Below are positions 33,673 through 42,624 of a stretch of 64,000 bases of DNA, one piece after another. Each line of letters starts with the position of its first letter. Position 1 is the first letter of the stretch. The notes under the pieces are model-generated. The model was not told where the DNA came from and searched no databases. It saw only the letters and a program-made list of their open reading frames with translations. The position numbers and the translations under genes were made by a program. Location of the stretch: contig JBMNLV010000002.1 in NCBI GenBank assembly GCA_050953005.1, positions 1-64,000 on the forward strand, given 5' to 3'. This DNA comes from UBA6115 sp050953005 (GTDB taxonomy: Bacteria > Bacillota > Clostridia > Christensenellales > Aristaeellaceae).

Positions 33673-34101
33673 ATGGAAGGTTTAGGCGGCGATACTACCC
33701 GGGACCGCGGCATCACCGAGGTGGTGGCGGCGCTCATCCGGGAGGATGGCAGGCTGCTGATTTGCCAGCGCCCGGCGCACAAGGCCCGCGGCCTGCTGTG
33801 GGAGTTTCCCGGCGGCAAGGTGGACGCGGGGGAAAGCCACGCCCAGGCGCTGATCCGCGAGTGCGAGGAGGAGCTGGCCGTCACCCTGGCGGTGGGGGAT
33901 TTATACATGTGCCAGGTTCACGCCTACCCGGACGTGACCGTGCGGCTGAGCCTCTACCACGCGCGCATTGCGCGGGGCCGGCCAAGGATGCTGGAGCATG
34001 CCGACCTGCTTTGGGTACGTCCCGGGGAATTGAACCAATATGATTTCTGTCCGGCGGACACCCGGATTATCGCGCGGCTGATGGAAGAATATGCAGGTTA
34101 A
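33673..34101 (+). CDS. Nudix hydrolase (MutT-like)
   Basis: A 142-residue Nudix protein. The Nudix box runs from GGKVDAGESHAQAL to IRECEEEL, with the Gly, Glu and REccEE metal ligands in place. The fold around it (VVAALIREDGRLLICQRP, then GLLWEFPGGK) is that of MutT-type 8-oxo-dGTP diphosphatases, and the C-terminal LLWVRPGELNQYDFCPADTRI segment supports this. It lies 34 bases after murG. Nucleotide specificity is inferred from overall similarity only. Confidence 0.88.
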   Translation: MEGLGGDTTRDRGITEVVAALIREDGRLLICQRPAHKARGLLWEFPGGKVDAGESHAQALIRECEEELAVTLAVGDLYMCQVHAYPDVTVRLSLYHARIARGRPRMLEHADLLWVRPGELNQYDFCPADTRIIARLMEEYAG

Positions 34102-34112
34102 ATATCGTGGCG

Positions 34113-34149
34113 TGCAAAAACCCGTCCCCCTGGATGGACGGGCTTTGCA
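34113..34149. terminator. Bidirectional terminator between mutT-like and isomerase-like genes
   Basis: TGCAAAAACCCGTCC pairs with GGACGGGCTTTGCA. On the minus strand the stem is followed by TTTTTGC, a good terminator for the isomerase-like gene; on the plus strand it serves the mutT-like gene less well. Confidence 0.8.
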
Positions 34150-34211
34150 TGAAGAATCAGGCGAAAGACATGCTTGCGCAAGCTTGTGGCCCTGTTCATT
34201 TTTGCCTGTGG

Positions 34212-35057
34212 CTACAGCCCCAGGCCGGCCAGGAATTTGCGCGCGTTCGTCAGCGCGGGCAGCACTTCCTCGGCGCCCTCAAACTCCACGGACAGCCAGC
34301 CGTCATAGGCCGCGCGCTGCAAAATGCTTACGCATTGCTTCACCGGCACCACGCCGTCGCCGATGACCGTGCCGCGCAGGTAGTTGCCGCCCCGGGAACG
34401 GAACCAGCCCCCCTGGGGCGCGTCCCAGGCGCCCGGCTTGAACAGAAAGTCCTTGACATGCGCGTGGAAGGCATAGGGCGCGGCGATGCCCACCGCGTAG
34501 GCGGGATCCTCGTCCGCGCACATGAAATTCCCGATGTCCACCAGCCAGCCATAGTTGCTGTGGCTGACCTCGTTGATCATCCATTCCACACGCGTCGCAT
34601 CCTGCATGATCATGCCATGGTTCTCCGTGCAGGTGCGCACACCCCGGTTCTGCGCGTATTGCGCTACCTCCCGGATGGCGGGCGCTACCTGCCTGACCGC
34701 CTGGCGCCAGTCGCGCAAGCCCGGCATGGACCAAAAGGCGTCGTGCCGCAGCACCCCGGCGCCCAGGATCCCGGCGATGTCCACACAGGCCTTGACGCGC
34801 GCTGCTTCGCCTTCCCTGTTCAGGAAGTCCGCGCCAACCGTATAGGCGGGGATGGCCAGGCCGATGCCCTCGCAATGGGCCCGCAGGTTGCGGGCCAGCT
34901 CCTCAATGGCGCTTTCGCCCCGGCCATGCTGCAGGTTCAGGTCGATAAACTCAATGCCCGCGTACCCCATCTCCCGGGCATGGTCGCAGGCCTCGCAATA
35001 GGTCATCCCCTGTTTGAGAAGGCGATTGAAACTGTAGCTGCTGACACCGATTTTCAT
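34212..35057 (-). CDS. Sugar phosphate isomerase/epimerase-like TIM-barrel protein
   Basis: A 281-residue xylose-isomerase-like TIM barrel of the AP-endonuclease-2 superfamily. The start reads KIGVSSYSFNRLL; HxxxxGYAGIEFIDL, ENHGMIM (a metal ligand pair), WLVDIGNFMCADEDP and HAHVKDFLFKPG follow, and WLSVEFEGAEE near the end supplies the last Glu. This array of His, Asp and Glu ligands is typical of the family that isomerises or epimerises ketoses and inositol derivatives. It is transcribed alone from a near-consensus promoter, divergent from the SDR gene. The substrate cannot be told. Confidence 0.85.
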   Translation of the reverse strand: MKIGVSSYSFNRLLKQGMTYCEACDHAREMGYAGIEFIDLNLQHGRGESAIEELARNLRAHCEGIGLAIPAYTVGADFLNREGEAARVKACVDIAGILGAGVLRHDAFWSMPGLRDWRQAVRQVAPAIREVAQYAQNRGVRTCTENHGMIMQDATRVEWMINEVSHSNYGWLVDIGNFMCADEDPAYAVGIAAPYAFHAHVKDFLFKPGAWDAPQGGWFRSRGGNYLRGTVIGDGVVPVKQCVSILQRAAYDGWLSVEFEGAEEVLPALTNARKFLAGLGL

Positions 35058-35101
35058 GGCAATTCCTTTCTTGCACAGCTGTTTGCGCTTTTGTTGTTTT
35101 T

Positions 35102-35130
35102 AGTATATCCCCGGGCCCGGCAGGTGTCAA
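35102..35130 (-). promoter_or_regulatory. Promoter of the isomerase-like gene
   Basis: On the minus strand, TTGACA (complement of 35125-35130), 17 bases, TATACT (complement of 35102-35107). Confidence 0.85.
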
Positions 35131-35213
35131 AGGAAAGCGTTGCTGCCCGGCTGACCGGCGCCGCTGTTCCGGAGGATGTAAAATCTGGTATGCCGGGCAA
35201 AAGGTACGCCTGC

Positions 35214-35242
35214 TTGTATTCATGGACAGAATCGGATAAAAT
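35214..35242 (+). promoter_or_regulatory. Promoter of the SDR/trimodular synthase operon
   Basis: TTGTAT (35214-35219), 17 bases, TAAAAT (35237-35242). Since the -10 covers an in-frame ATG at 35241, translation must begin downstream, which supports the TTG start at 35271. Confidence 0.7.
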
Positions 35243-35270
35243 GTTTAAGAATTTCGGCTTGGAGGTTGGT

Positions 35271-36080
35271 TTGGCAAGCAGGGTAGTCTGGCTGAGCGGC
35301 GCGTCCAGTGGCCTGGGCAGGGCGGCGGCGGAGGGTTTCCACCGCGCCGGCTGGCAGGTGGTGTCCGGCGCGCGCTCCTTTGAGGGCAGGCAGGGTGAGG
35401 GCCCTATGGGGTATTGCCTCGCGCTTGACGTGACAAAGGAGGACAGCGTGGCTGCTTTTGTTGAGGCCGCCCTGGCGCGCAGCGGGCCGCCGGACGCGCT
35501 GGTGTGCGCGGCGGGTATCATCACCCTGGGGCCGGCGCAGACTACCAGCCCTGAGGAACTGTGTTCGGTCATGGACACCAACTTTCTTGGCGCGGTGCGC
35601 CTGGTTCAGGCGGTGCTGCCCCTCCTGCAAGAACGGGGCGCCGGCAAGATCGCGCTGCTGTCCTCGGTCAACGGGCTGATGCCCACTCCCTACCAGGGCG
35701 CCTATGTAGCCAGCAAGCACGCGCTGGAGGGCTGGGCGGAATGCCTGATGCTGGAAACACGCGGGTCGGGCGTCCAGGTGATGCTGGTGGAGCCTGGCGA
35801 TCATCAGGGTGGCAGCGCGCGTTACCGCGCCCATGCGGCTGTATGCGCCGAGATGTACCGTGAGAGTTTTGAGCGTGTGTGCCAAACGATTAACCGGGAT
35901 GAATCACAAGGCGGACGGCCGCAGGCTTTTGCCGGGAAGCTGGTCCGCGTAGTGGAAAGAAAACGCCTGCCCGCGCGGCTGCGGGTGACTACCATCAAGG
36001 AATACGCGGCGGTGGTGCTGCATGACCTGCTGCCCGGACGGCTGTTCCAGCGGTTTTTGTCCGGCTATTACAGGGTCTGA
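35271..36080 (+). CDS. Short-chain dehydrogenase/reductase next to the alpha-oxoamine synthase gene
   Basis: Classical SDR of 269 residues: LSGASSGLGRAAA cofactor loop near the N-terminus, ALVCAAGI (NNAG-like), SSVNGLMPTPYQG and the catalytic YVASK (Tyr145, Lys149 from the TTG start). The GARSF ending of beta-strand 2 suggests NADPH. I start at TTG 35271 because GGAGG is 5 bases upstream and the ATG at 35241 lies in the promoter. It is 27 bases upstream of the trimodular synthase gene. By analogy with sphingolipid pathways, it may reduce the amino-ketone that the synthase makes (a 3-ketosphinganine-reductase-like step). That role is inference. Confidence 0.8.
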   Translation: MASRVVWLSGASSGLGRAAAEGFHRAGWQVVSGARSFEGRQGEGPMGYCLALDVTKEDSVAAFVEAALARSGPPDALVCAAGIITLGPAQTTSPEELCSVMDTNFLGAVRLVQAVLPLLQERGAGKIALLSSVNGLMPTPYQGAYVASKHALEGWAECLMLETRGSGVQVMLVEPGDHQGGSARYRAHAAVCAEMYRESFERVCQTINRDESQGGRPQAFAGKLVRVVERKRLPARLRVTTIKEYAAVVLHDLLPGRLFQRFLSGYYRV

Positions 36081-36107
36081 CCGCATACCGCGCAAGGAGG
36101 GCGCATC

Positions 36108-39100
36108 ATGGAGCTCTTTACAGATATCCCGGCGCGTTGCCAGGCGCTTCGCGCTGACAAGACCTTCAAAACCATCTTTGAACTGACTTGCAACCAGCCC
36201 GAGCGCATTGCCGCGCACTGGCTGGAGGGCGATGAGGAGCGCAGCGCAACCTTCGCGGACTTCCGCCAGATGGCCATGAATTACGCGCAGGTCCTTCGCA
36301 ATGAACTGGGTGAGGCGCGCCAGGGCAGCTTTGTCGCCATCCAGGTGGACACCTGCAAGGAATGGTTTTCCTTATTCTGGGGCCTGCTTATGGCAGGGTA
36401 CAACCCGCTGCTGCTCAATGCCGGGCTCAATGAGGAGATGACCGCCTTCATGCTTGAGGAAGCCGGCGCCAGCGGCGTGGTCTACCGCGGGCGGCGCAAG
36501 CTGCCCGGGCAGGTAGTGCAGGTGGATGCAGAAACCCTGTTCCGCTCTCCCTTCGTTGAAGCGTTTGAACCCTGCTGGGCGGACAAGGTGGCGCTGTGCA
36601 CCTCGGGGTCCACGGCCACCAGCCGCATTTTTGTCTATGATCAGGTCGCGGTGTGTGAGCAGGTGCTTAACTCCGATTTGCTGCGCAAGGCCAATCCACG
36701 CATTGTGAACACGCAAATGCAGCGCAACCTGGCCTTTTTGCCCTTCCATCATATCTTTGGCTTCATGGTTTGCGTCATGTGGTGCAATTTCGGAGGCTAT
36801 GAAACGGTCTACATCAAGGACCGCGCGCCGGAGACCATCCTGGGCGCGATGCGCCGCTTCAAGGTGAACTTTCTGTGCGCGGTGCCGGTATTGGCCAACA
36901 GCCTGTCCAACGGGCTCAACAAGAAGGTCGCGCAGCAAAAGCCGCTCAGGCGCTTTGCCTTCAGGCTGATGAAGTACCTAAGCCTGGGCCTGCAGAGCGT
37001 CGCGCCGCGCTTTGGCATGGATTTCAGCCGCAAGGTGCTCTTCAAGTCGGTCAATGCCCAGCTGCTGGGCCCCGATGTCAATGTGATCATCCTGGGCGGC
37101 AGCCATACCCCGCGCGAGCACATGCGCAACATCGCGGCGCTGGGCTATTATACCATCTGCGGTTTTGGCATGACCGAAACCGCCATTACCTCATGCGAGA
37201 CCAGCATGAACCTGCATACCCGCGTCTCGGGCTCGGTCGGTCGGCCCTTCTCCTCGGTTGAGTACAAGGTGGATTCCGACGGCAAGCGCTCCAACACCGG
37301 CGAGATGCTGATCCGCGGCTCCAGCGTGCATACCGGGCAGCTCAAGGATGGGCGCCTGATCCCGCCGGACCTGGACTCGCAGGGCTGGTTCCGCACCGGG
37401 GATGTGGTGCGGCTTGAAAAGGGCATGCGCATGTATGTCGAAGGCCGCAGCAAGGATGTCATCATCAATGAATCCGGAGAAAACGTCTATCCTGACGAGA
37501 TTGAGGACTATTTTGCCAATCTTGAGGGCGTGGAGCAGTTTTGCGTGCTGGGCCTGCGCAACACCGGCGCCAGCCGGGTCAACCGCCTTAAGCGCCGCCG
37601 CCATGTACGCCCGGATTATGAGGACATCACCCTGGTGCTCAACGTGGGCGATCGCTACCGCGATGACGCCTTTCTGACTCAACTGATGCGCCAGATCGCC
37701 CAGAGCAACAGGCGCCTGCCCGTCCTCAAGCAGATCACCCGCGTGCTGGCTACCCGCGTGCCATTTGAACTGGCCAACGGCATCAAGGTCAAGCGCATGG
37801 CGCTGAAAAAATCCCTGGAGGAGAACAGGATTCCTTACCGGGATCTGGACCTGAAGTCCGGTTCCCTGCCGCTGACGGACACCCAGCCCCTGGTGGTGGA
37901 AGAGGTGGTTCCCGTACAGGAGCCCAACCGGGATGAAATCAAGGAGAAAGTGCGCGCCCTGTACGCCCAGGCGCTGGAAACCACGCCCGACAAGGTCGGA
38001 GATGACGCCCATTTTATCAACGATTTGGGCGGGGATTCGCTCCAGGTGCTCAGCGTTTCCCTGAAGGTGGAGGAGATGTTCTCCGTCCTGATTCCTACGG
38101 AAGAATACGGCCAGTGCACCACCGTCAATGACCTGACCGCCATCATCAACAAGCACCTGACCGGCGGGGAGGCGGAACCTGCCCAGCCGCGCGGCGAGGT
38201 CACCCCGGTGACGCGCTTTGAGGACGCCGAGGAGTTCCAGGCCTTTGCTCAGCGCCAGCAGGCTTTGCTGGGCGCCGGGATGGAGAACCCCTACTTTGTC
38301 AAGCATGACAGCGCGCTGACGGACATCAGCCTGATGGAGGGGCAGGAAGTGCTCAACTTCGGCTCCTACAACTATGTGGCCATGTCCGGCCGCAAGGAAG
38401 TCAAGGAAGCTGCCAAGGCCGCCATCGATAAATATGGCACCTCAGCTTCGGGCTCGCGTCTGCTGGCGGGCGAAAAATCCCTCTATCAGGAGCTGGAGGC
38501 CGAGCTGGCGGACTGGAAAAACGCCGAAGCCGCCCTGGTATTGGTATCCGGCCACGCCACCAACGTTACCTTTGTGGGCAATTTCTGCGGCAAGGATGAC
38601 CTGATCGTATATGATGCCCTGGCTCACAACTCCATCGATCAAGGCACCCGGCTGTCCCAGGCCACCGCCAAGCCCTTCCCGCACAATGACCATGTGGCGC
38701 TGGAAAGCATCCTGAAAAACCAGCGCAGCAAGTACAAGAAGTGTTTGATTATCATTGAGGGCGCTTATTCCATGGACGGCGACATCGCCAATGTCCCGGC
38801 TTTTGTGGCGCTTAAGAAACAATACGGCTGCTTCCTGCTGGTGGACGAGGCGCACTCTGCGTGTGTCATCGGCAAGACCGGCGGCGGCGTGGATGAGTAT
38901 TTCGGCCTGGAGCGGGGCGACATCGATATCAAGATGGGCACCCTGTCCAAGGGCCTGGGCACCTGCGGCGGCTACCTGGCCGGGCCGCGCGTCATCATTG
39001 ACTACCTGCGCTACAACCTGCCCGGTTTCGTGTTTTCCGTGGGCATCTCCCCGCCTTTGGCGGCCGGCACGCTCATGGCCATCCGCCTGCTGCGGCGCGA

Positions 39101-39422
39101 CCCCTCCATCATCCGGTCGCTGGAGAATGCCATCAACACCTTTGTGCGCGAGGCGCACAAGCGCCATTTGAATACCTGCCTGGCGGGGCATACCGCCATC
39201 GTCCCCATCCTGGTAGGCTCGGACGAAAACGCCTTTTTGCTGAGCAACATGCTGCGTCACAAGGGCGTCTTTGTGCCTCCCGCGGTCTTTCCCGCTGTGC
39301 CCAAGGGCAAGGCGCGGCTGCGCTTCTGCGTGGTCTCTGAGCATAAGCCGGAGCAGATCGTCAGGGCGCTGGACGCCCTGCTGGAGGCGGCGGAGGAGGC
39401 CGGCATCCAGCTGCCGGCGTAA
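36108..39422 (+). CDS. Trimodular acyl-AMP ligase / acyl carrier protein / alpha-oxoamine synthase
   Basis: An 1104-residue fusion. Residues about 1-590 form an adenylating ligase: CTSGSTATSR (about 163-172, an unusual A3 motif without the common PKG ending), GFGMTETAI, WFRTGDVV and NGIKVKR with the A10 lysine. Residues about 600-690 are a carrier domain with GGDSLQ, Ser644 being the phosphopantetheine site. Residues about 715-1104 are a PLP-dependent oxoamine synthase of the serine palmitoyltransferase/KBL/BioF group: SGSRLLAG, DEAHSACVIG and TLSKGLGT with the PLP lysine Lys948. The obvious reading is that one chain activates a fatty acid, carries it, and condenses it with an amino acid to give an amino-ketone. 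GGAGG precedes the ATG. Amino acid choice is unknown. Confidence 0.9.
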   Translation: MELFTDIPARCQALRADKTFKTIFELTCNQPERIAAHWLEGDEERSATFADFRQMAMNYAQVLRNELGEARQGSFVAIQVDTCKEWFSLFWGLLMAGYNPLLLNAGLNEEMTAFMLEEAGASGVVYRGRRKLPGQVVQVDAETLFRSPFVEAFEPCWADKVALCTSGSTATSRIFVYDQVAVCEQVLNSDLLRKANPRIVNTQMQRNLAFLPFHHIFGFMVCVMWCNFGGYETVYIKDRAPETILGAMRRFKVNFLCAVPVLANSLSNGLNKKVAQQKPLRRFAFRLMKYLSLGLQSVAPRFGMDFSRKVLFKSVNAQLLGPDVNVIILGGSHTPREHMRNIAALGYYTICGFGMTETAITSCETSMNLHTRVSGSVGRPFSSVEYKVDSDGKRSNTGEMLIRGSSVHTGQLKDGRLIPPDLDSQGWFRTGDVVRLEKGMRMYVEGRSKDVIINESGENVYPDEIEDYFANLEGVEQFCVLGLRNTGASRVNRLKRRRHVRPDYEDITLVLNVGDRYRDDAFLTQLMRQIAQSNRRLPVLKQITRVLATRVPFELANGIKVKRMALKKSLEENRIPYRDLDLKSGSLPLTDTQPLVVEEVVPVQEPNRDEIKEKVRALYAQALETTPDKVGDDAHFINDLGGDSLQVLSVSLKVEEMFSVLIPTEEYGQCTTVNDLTAIINKHLTGGEAEPAQPRGEVTPVTRFEDAEEFQAFAQRQQALLGAGMENPYFVKHDSALTDISLMEGQEVLNFGSYNYVAMSGRKEVKEAAKAAIDKYGTSASGSRLLAGEKSLYQELEAELADWKNAEAALVLVSGHATNVTFVGNFCGKDDLIVYDALAHNSIDQGTRLSQATAKPFPHNDHVALESILKNQRSKYKKCLIIIEGAYSMDGDIANVPAFVALKKQYGCFLLVDEAHSACVIGKTGGGVDEYFGLERGDIDIKMGTLSKGLGTCGGYLAGPRVIIDYLRYNLPGFVFSVGISPPLAAGTLMAIRLLRRDPSIIRSLENAINTFVREAHKRHLNTCLAGHTAIVPILVGSDENAFLLSNMLRHKGVFVPPAVFPAVPKGKARLRFCVVSEHKPEQIVRALDALLEAAEEAGIQLPA

Positions 39423-39471
39423 CCGCGTACAGATTTTATCATCGCTTGGGCATAGCGATATCGGTTCGAGG

Positions 39472-39514
39472 ACACAGGGGGCGGTTTCACGAAGATCCAC
39501 TCCCTGTGTTTTTT
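39472..39514 (+). terminator. Terminator of the SDR/trimodular synthase operon
   Basis: ACACAGGG (39472-39479) pairs with CCCTGTGT (39502-39509), followed by TTTTTT. Confidence 0.85.
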
Positions 39515-39545
39515 CGCGCCGGGGATGTTCTTGATAGGTTTTTCT

Positions 39546-39574
39546 TTGACCGGCGCCGCGGTGTCTGTTATGCT
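39546..39574 (+). promoter_or_regulatory. Promoter of the leucyl aminopeptidase gene
   Basis: TTGACC (39546-39551), 17 bases, TATGCT (39569-39574), about 30 bases ahead of the ATG. Confidence 0.75.
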
Positions 39575-39603
39575 GGTATAAACAACCGCATTTGGAGGGA
39601 AAT

Positions 39604-41082
39604 ATGATACAACTCAAGCAACTGTCATCCTACCGCCCGGGGGACGCCGTGCGCGTCATTTTGCAAATATCGGGCGGCTCATCCGCTGGCCTGCCGCAGC
39701 GGGATCAGGACAATCTGGCGGCGCTGGCGCTCAAGCCGGGCAGCGTGGAGGCGCTCAGGGCCGTTGACGGGGACAAGCTGACGGCCGCGCTGTATGCCCT
39801 GCTGCCCGACAAGGCGGCCTATGACGACCTGGAGGAAGTGACCGGCGACATCATCAAGCAGCTCAAGGCGCAAAAAACCGGGGCGGTGGATGTGTTGCTT
39901 GCGTCCGGCTTCCCTGACGCGCTGTTGAGCGCCCTGATGAAGCAGCTGCTCCTGGCGGACGATGGCTTTGACCTTTACCGCACCAGCGGCATCGCGCCCC
40001 TGGATCCCGCGAAGGAGGCGGAGCGGCCGGACTGCTTCAAACCGGAGTTTACCCTCTGCCTGCCGGAGGAACATGACCTGGAGAAAGCCCAGGCAAGCCT
40101 GCGGGAGGCGGCGGCGCTGGCCGGGGGCATCCGCACCGCGCGGCGCCTGGTCAACGAGCCGGCCAATGTCATGACGCCTGACCGTTTGGCCCGGGAAGCG
40201 CGGGCTCTGGCGCAGGAACACGGTTTTGAGATCACGGTGTATGACGAGCAGCAAATCCAGCAGCTGGGCCTGGAGGCTTTCTGGAGCGTGGCCAAGGGCT
40301 CTGACGCGCCGCCGCGTTTCCTGGTCATGCGCTACATGAACCGGCCTGACAGCCAGCAGGTGCTGGCCCTGGTCGGCAAGGGGCTGACCTATGATTCCGG
40401 CGGCTACTCCCTCAAGCCCGCGGACAGCATGTTGACGATGTTTTGCGACATGGGCGGCGCGGGCGCGGTGATTAGCGCCATGGCCGTGCTGGCGGATATG
40501 AAAGCCCCGGTCAACGTGGTAGGGATTGTGGCTGCCTGTGAAAACATGATTTCCGGACATGCCTACCACAACGGGGACATCATCGGCAGCCTGTCCGGCA
40601 AGTTCATCGAGGTAGTCAACACCGACGCGGAGGGCAGGCTGACCCTGGCGGACGCCATCACCTACGCAGCGACTGTCGTCAAGGCCGACAAAATCATCGA
40701 CATCGCGACCCTGACCGGGGCGGTCGGCGTGGCCCTGGGCCGCGAGATCACCGGAGTGGTGTGCGATGATGAGGGCATCTACCGGGCGCTGTCCCTGGCT
40801 TCTGAACAAAGCGGCGACAAAATCTGGCGCCTGCCGCATTATGACTTCCTGGCCAAGGCCAACAAATCCGAGCGTGCCGATATCAAAAACTCCGGCGGCC
40901 GCCCGGCCGGCACCGCCACCGCGGCGCTGTTCTGCCGCGCCTTCGCCTGTGGGGTGCCCTGGGGCCACCTGGACATTGCAGGCACAGCATACCAGGACAA
41001 GCCCACTTCCAAAGGCCCGCAGGGCGCTACCGGCGTGGGGGTTGAGCTGCTTGTGCGCGCGGCCATGCATCTGTTCGCATGA
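39604..41082 (+). CDS. pepA: Leucyl aminopeptidase (peptidase family M17)
   Basis: Cytosolic dinuclear metal aminopeptidase of 492 residues, releasing N-terminal amino acids from peptides. The M17 catalytic core is plain: VGKGLTYDSGGYSLKP (lysine and aspartate ligands), MGGAGAVISAM, the signature NTDAEGRLTLADA, and IATLTGAVGVALG. The N-terminal domain (about 1-170) is the less conserved M17 macro-like domain. Start 39604 has GGAGGG upstream. The gene sits alone behind its own promoter. In an amino-acid fermenter it would feed free amino acids, including lysine, to catabolism. Confidence 0.95.
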   Translation: MIQLKQLSSYRPGDAVRVILQISGGSSAGLPQRDQDNLAALALKPGSVEALRAVDGDKLTAALYALLPDKAAYDDLEEVTGDIIKQLKAQKTGAVDVLLASGFPDALLSALMKQLLLADDGFDLYRTSGIAPLDPAKEAERPDCFKPEFTLCLPEEHDLEKAQASLREAAALAGGIRTARRLVNEPANVMTPDRLAREARALAQEHGFEITVYDEQQIQQLGLEAFWSVAKGSDAPPRFLVMRYMNRPDSQQVLALVGKGLTYDSGGYSLKPADSMLTMFCDMGGAGAVISAMAVLADMKAPVNVVGIVAACENMISGHAYHNGDIIGSLSGKFIEVVNTDAEGRLTLADAITYAATVVKADKIIDIATLTGAVGVALGREITGVVCDDEGIYRALSLASEQSGDKIWRLPHYDFLAKANKSERADIKNSGGRPAGTATAALFCRAFACGVPWGHLDIAGTAYQDKPTSKGPQGATGVGVELLVRAAMHLFA

Positions 41083-41099
41083 GCGGCGCATTGTTTGAG

Positions 41100-41128
41100 T
41101 TGATATAACGCTTTGATTCCTATATAAT
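41100..41128 (+). promoter_or_regulatory. Promoter of the SH3-like exported protein gene
   Basis: TTGATA (41100-41105), 17 bases, TATAAT (41123-41128). Confidence 0.85.
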
Positions 41129-41178
41129 AGTAAGGGAGTTATACTGAAAACTACAAAATGTCCCGAAGGAGGAACGCT

Positions 41179-42270
41179 ATGAAAAGAAGATGCCTGATTC
41201 TGACAGTCTTGTTTATGTTTGTTCTGTCCATGGCCTTGCCGGCATCGGCAGCTGCCAGCCTGACGCGCTTCGCGACCGCCAGGTTCAGCAAGAGCTATCC
41301 GGTGTACTCAGGGCCGGGAACCCACTACTTCAGAGCCAATAACGGCAAGGCAACCTATGGCGCTGGCGGCGTCGCGCGGGTCTACGGCCTGGAAGGAAAC
41401 TGGCTGCTGATCGGCTATGAGATGCGCAGCGGCGATTACCGCATCGGCTATATCTATGATGACGCCCTGAGCTATATCTATGACGTCAAGGGTGAGATCA
41501 ACTACGACCTGCGGCTTGACAGCTTTACAGCCTATACCAATGCCAACTGCAACCTGACGGATGACCCGATCATCAACACCAAGCCGATTCTATCCCTGGG
41601 CTCGGGAACGCAGCTGACCGTGCTGGCTACAATGGGCACTGAATGGACCTTTGTGGAGGTCATGGGCTACAGCAGCCTCATGCGCGGCTTTGTCAGAAGT
41701 AATTTCATCACCTCCACCGGCGGCCGCGCCCCCTCTCCCGATTCTTCATCCCAGAACAATTACGCTCCCAACACCTATTATCATATCTCCAACAAAGGCA
41801 GCAGCCTGCCGCAGTGGCAGACGGTGTACTTCCATGGCGCCCAGGAGGTTTACTCAGGCCCGGGCAACTACTACTACCGCGCCAACCAGGGCAAGGCCAC
41901 CATGGGCGGCGGGCTTTGCCGGCTGTATGGGGTGGAAAACGGCTGGGCCCTGATCGGCTACGAGCTGAGCAACGGCCTGTTCCGCTTTGGTTATATTCCG
42001 CAGTCCGCCATCCCCGAGGAGGGGCTGAGTATTCCCTACCTGGATTTGATCAATGAGTACGGAACGCTAATAACGGACAGCTTCATTACTGACGACATTG
42101 TCATCAGAGTCACCGCGGTGCAGAACCTGCCCAGGGGTACCTCAGTGACCGTCCTTGGCTTTACCAACGGCCTGGTGTACGGACAAAGCACCCTGTGGGC
42201 CTATGTTGAGGTGACAGGTTCAACATATCTGATGCGCGGCTTTGTGCCGGCTGCGGCGCTTGGGTACTGA
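41179..42270 (+). CDS. Exported protein with two SH3-like repeat units
   Basis: A 363-residue secreted protein. The signal peptide (residues 1-24, ending ALPASA) has the usual Lys/Arg start and a leucine-rich core. The rest consists of two copies of a roughly 165-residue unit. Each opens with VYSGPGTHYFRAN or VYSGPGNYYYRAN and has a YGLEGNWLLIGYE/YGVENGWALIGYE core, which is an SH3b pattern. Each closes with a second module ending SSLMRGFV or TYLMRGFV. No catalytic domain is present. Such proteins bind cell-wall material. AGGAGG lies upstream of the ATG at 41179, and two hairpin terminators follow. Confidence 0.8.
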   Translation: MKRRCLILTVLFMFVLSMALPASAAASLTRFATARFSKSYPVYSGPGTHYFRANNGKATYGAGGVARVYGLEGNWLLIGYEMRSGDYRIGYIYDDALSYIYDVKGEINYDLRLDSFTAYTNANCNLTDDPIINTKPILSLGSGTQLTVLATMGTEWTFVEVMGYSSLMRGFVRSNFITSTGGRAPSPDSSSQNNYAPNTYYHISNKGSSLPQWQTVYFHGAQEVYSGPGNYYYRANQGKATMGGGLCRLYGVENGWALIGYELSNGLFRFGYIPQSAIPEEGLSIPYLDLINEYGTLITDSFITDDIVIRVTAVQNLPRGTSVTVLGFTNGLVYGQSTLWAYVEVTGSTYLMRGFVPAAALGY

Positions 42271-42283
42271 TTGAAGCCTTCAG

Positions 42284-42316
42284 GGGCGCGCCGGGGCGTT
42301 TTCCGGCGCGCCCTTT
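42284..42316 (+). terminator. Terminator 1 after the SH3-like gene
   Basis: An 11-bp GC stem, GGGCGCGCCGG (42284-42294) with CCGGCGCGCCC (42303-42313), followed by TTT. Confidence 0.8.
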
Positions 42317-42337
42317 GCCTGGCTGATAAAAAGCTGG

Positions 42338-42371
42338 CGTTGCTGCGGTTATCTTGCGGCAACGTTTTTTT
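42338..42371 (+). terminator. Terminator 2 after the SH3-like gene
   Basis: CGTTGCTGC (42338-42346) pairs with GCGGCAACG (42356-42364), one mismatch, followed by seven T residues. It shields the lysine operon leader from read-through. Confidence 0.88.
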
Positions 42372-42386
42372 ATTGCTGTGTTGCTG

Positions 42387-42537
42387 ATACTGATTTCGAT
42401 CTTTATAGCATCGTCGCGCCGGGTCTTTGGCCTCAGTCAGCTTCAACGCAGATCCAGGCTACGCCATCAATTTCCTTCCTTAGCATGACAATTAAAACTT
42501 TCATCGCTTCGGATGCAAACAAGCTTTGCGTCGGCAT
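42387..42537 (+). mobile_element. MITE-like element, copy B
   Basis: It begins with the same ATACTGAT end and contains the shared core GCATCGTCGCGCCGGGTC, the AGGCTACGCCATC part and the GGATGCAAACAAGC right-hand part. The right end is diverged (GTCGGCAT instead of ATCAGTAT), so this copy looks older. It lies between the SH3-like gene's terminators and the lysine operon promoter. Confidence 0.7.
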
Positions 42538-42578
42538 AAAACATGACGGATTTCTGCCGGAAATCGTGCGAATCTTCC

Positions 42579-42607
42579 TTGACAAAAAGGAACATGATCA
42601 ATACAAT
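42579..42607 (+). promoter_or_regulatory. Promoter of the lysine fermentation operon
   Basis: TTGACA (42579-42584), 17 bases, TACAAT (42602-42607). Transcription should start near 42614, so the whole riboswitch lies in the leader. Confidence 0.88.
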
Positions 42608-42624
42608 TTACTTGGATTCCAAGT

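Noticed and set aside
34107..35270. Upstream extension of the SDR frame (657 codons in total)
   Set aside because: It is antisense to the isomerase-like gene and crosses a consensus promoter and terminator. The SDR gene proper starts at TTG 35271 with a good ribosome binding site.
42387..42537. MITE-like copy B as part of the lysine riboswitch
   Set aside because: It lies upstream of the operon promoter and shares its sequence with copies next to unrelated genes.
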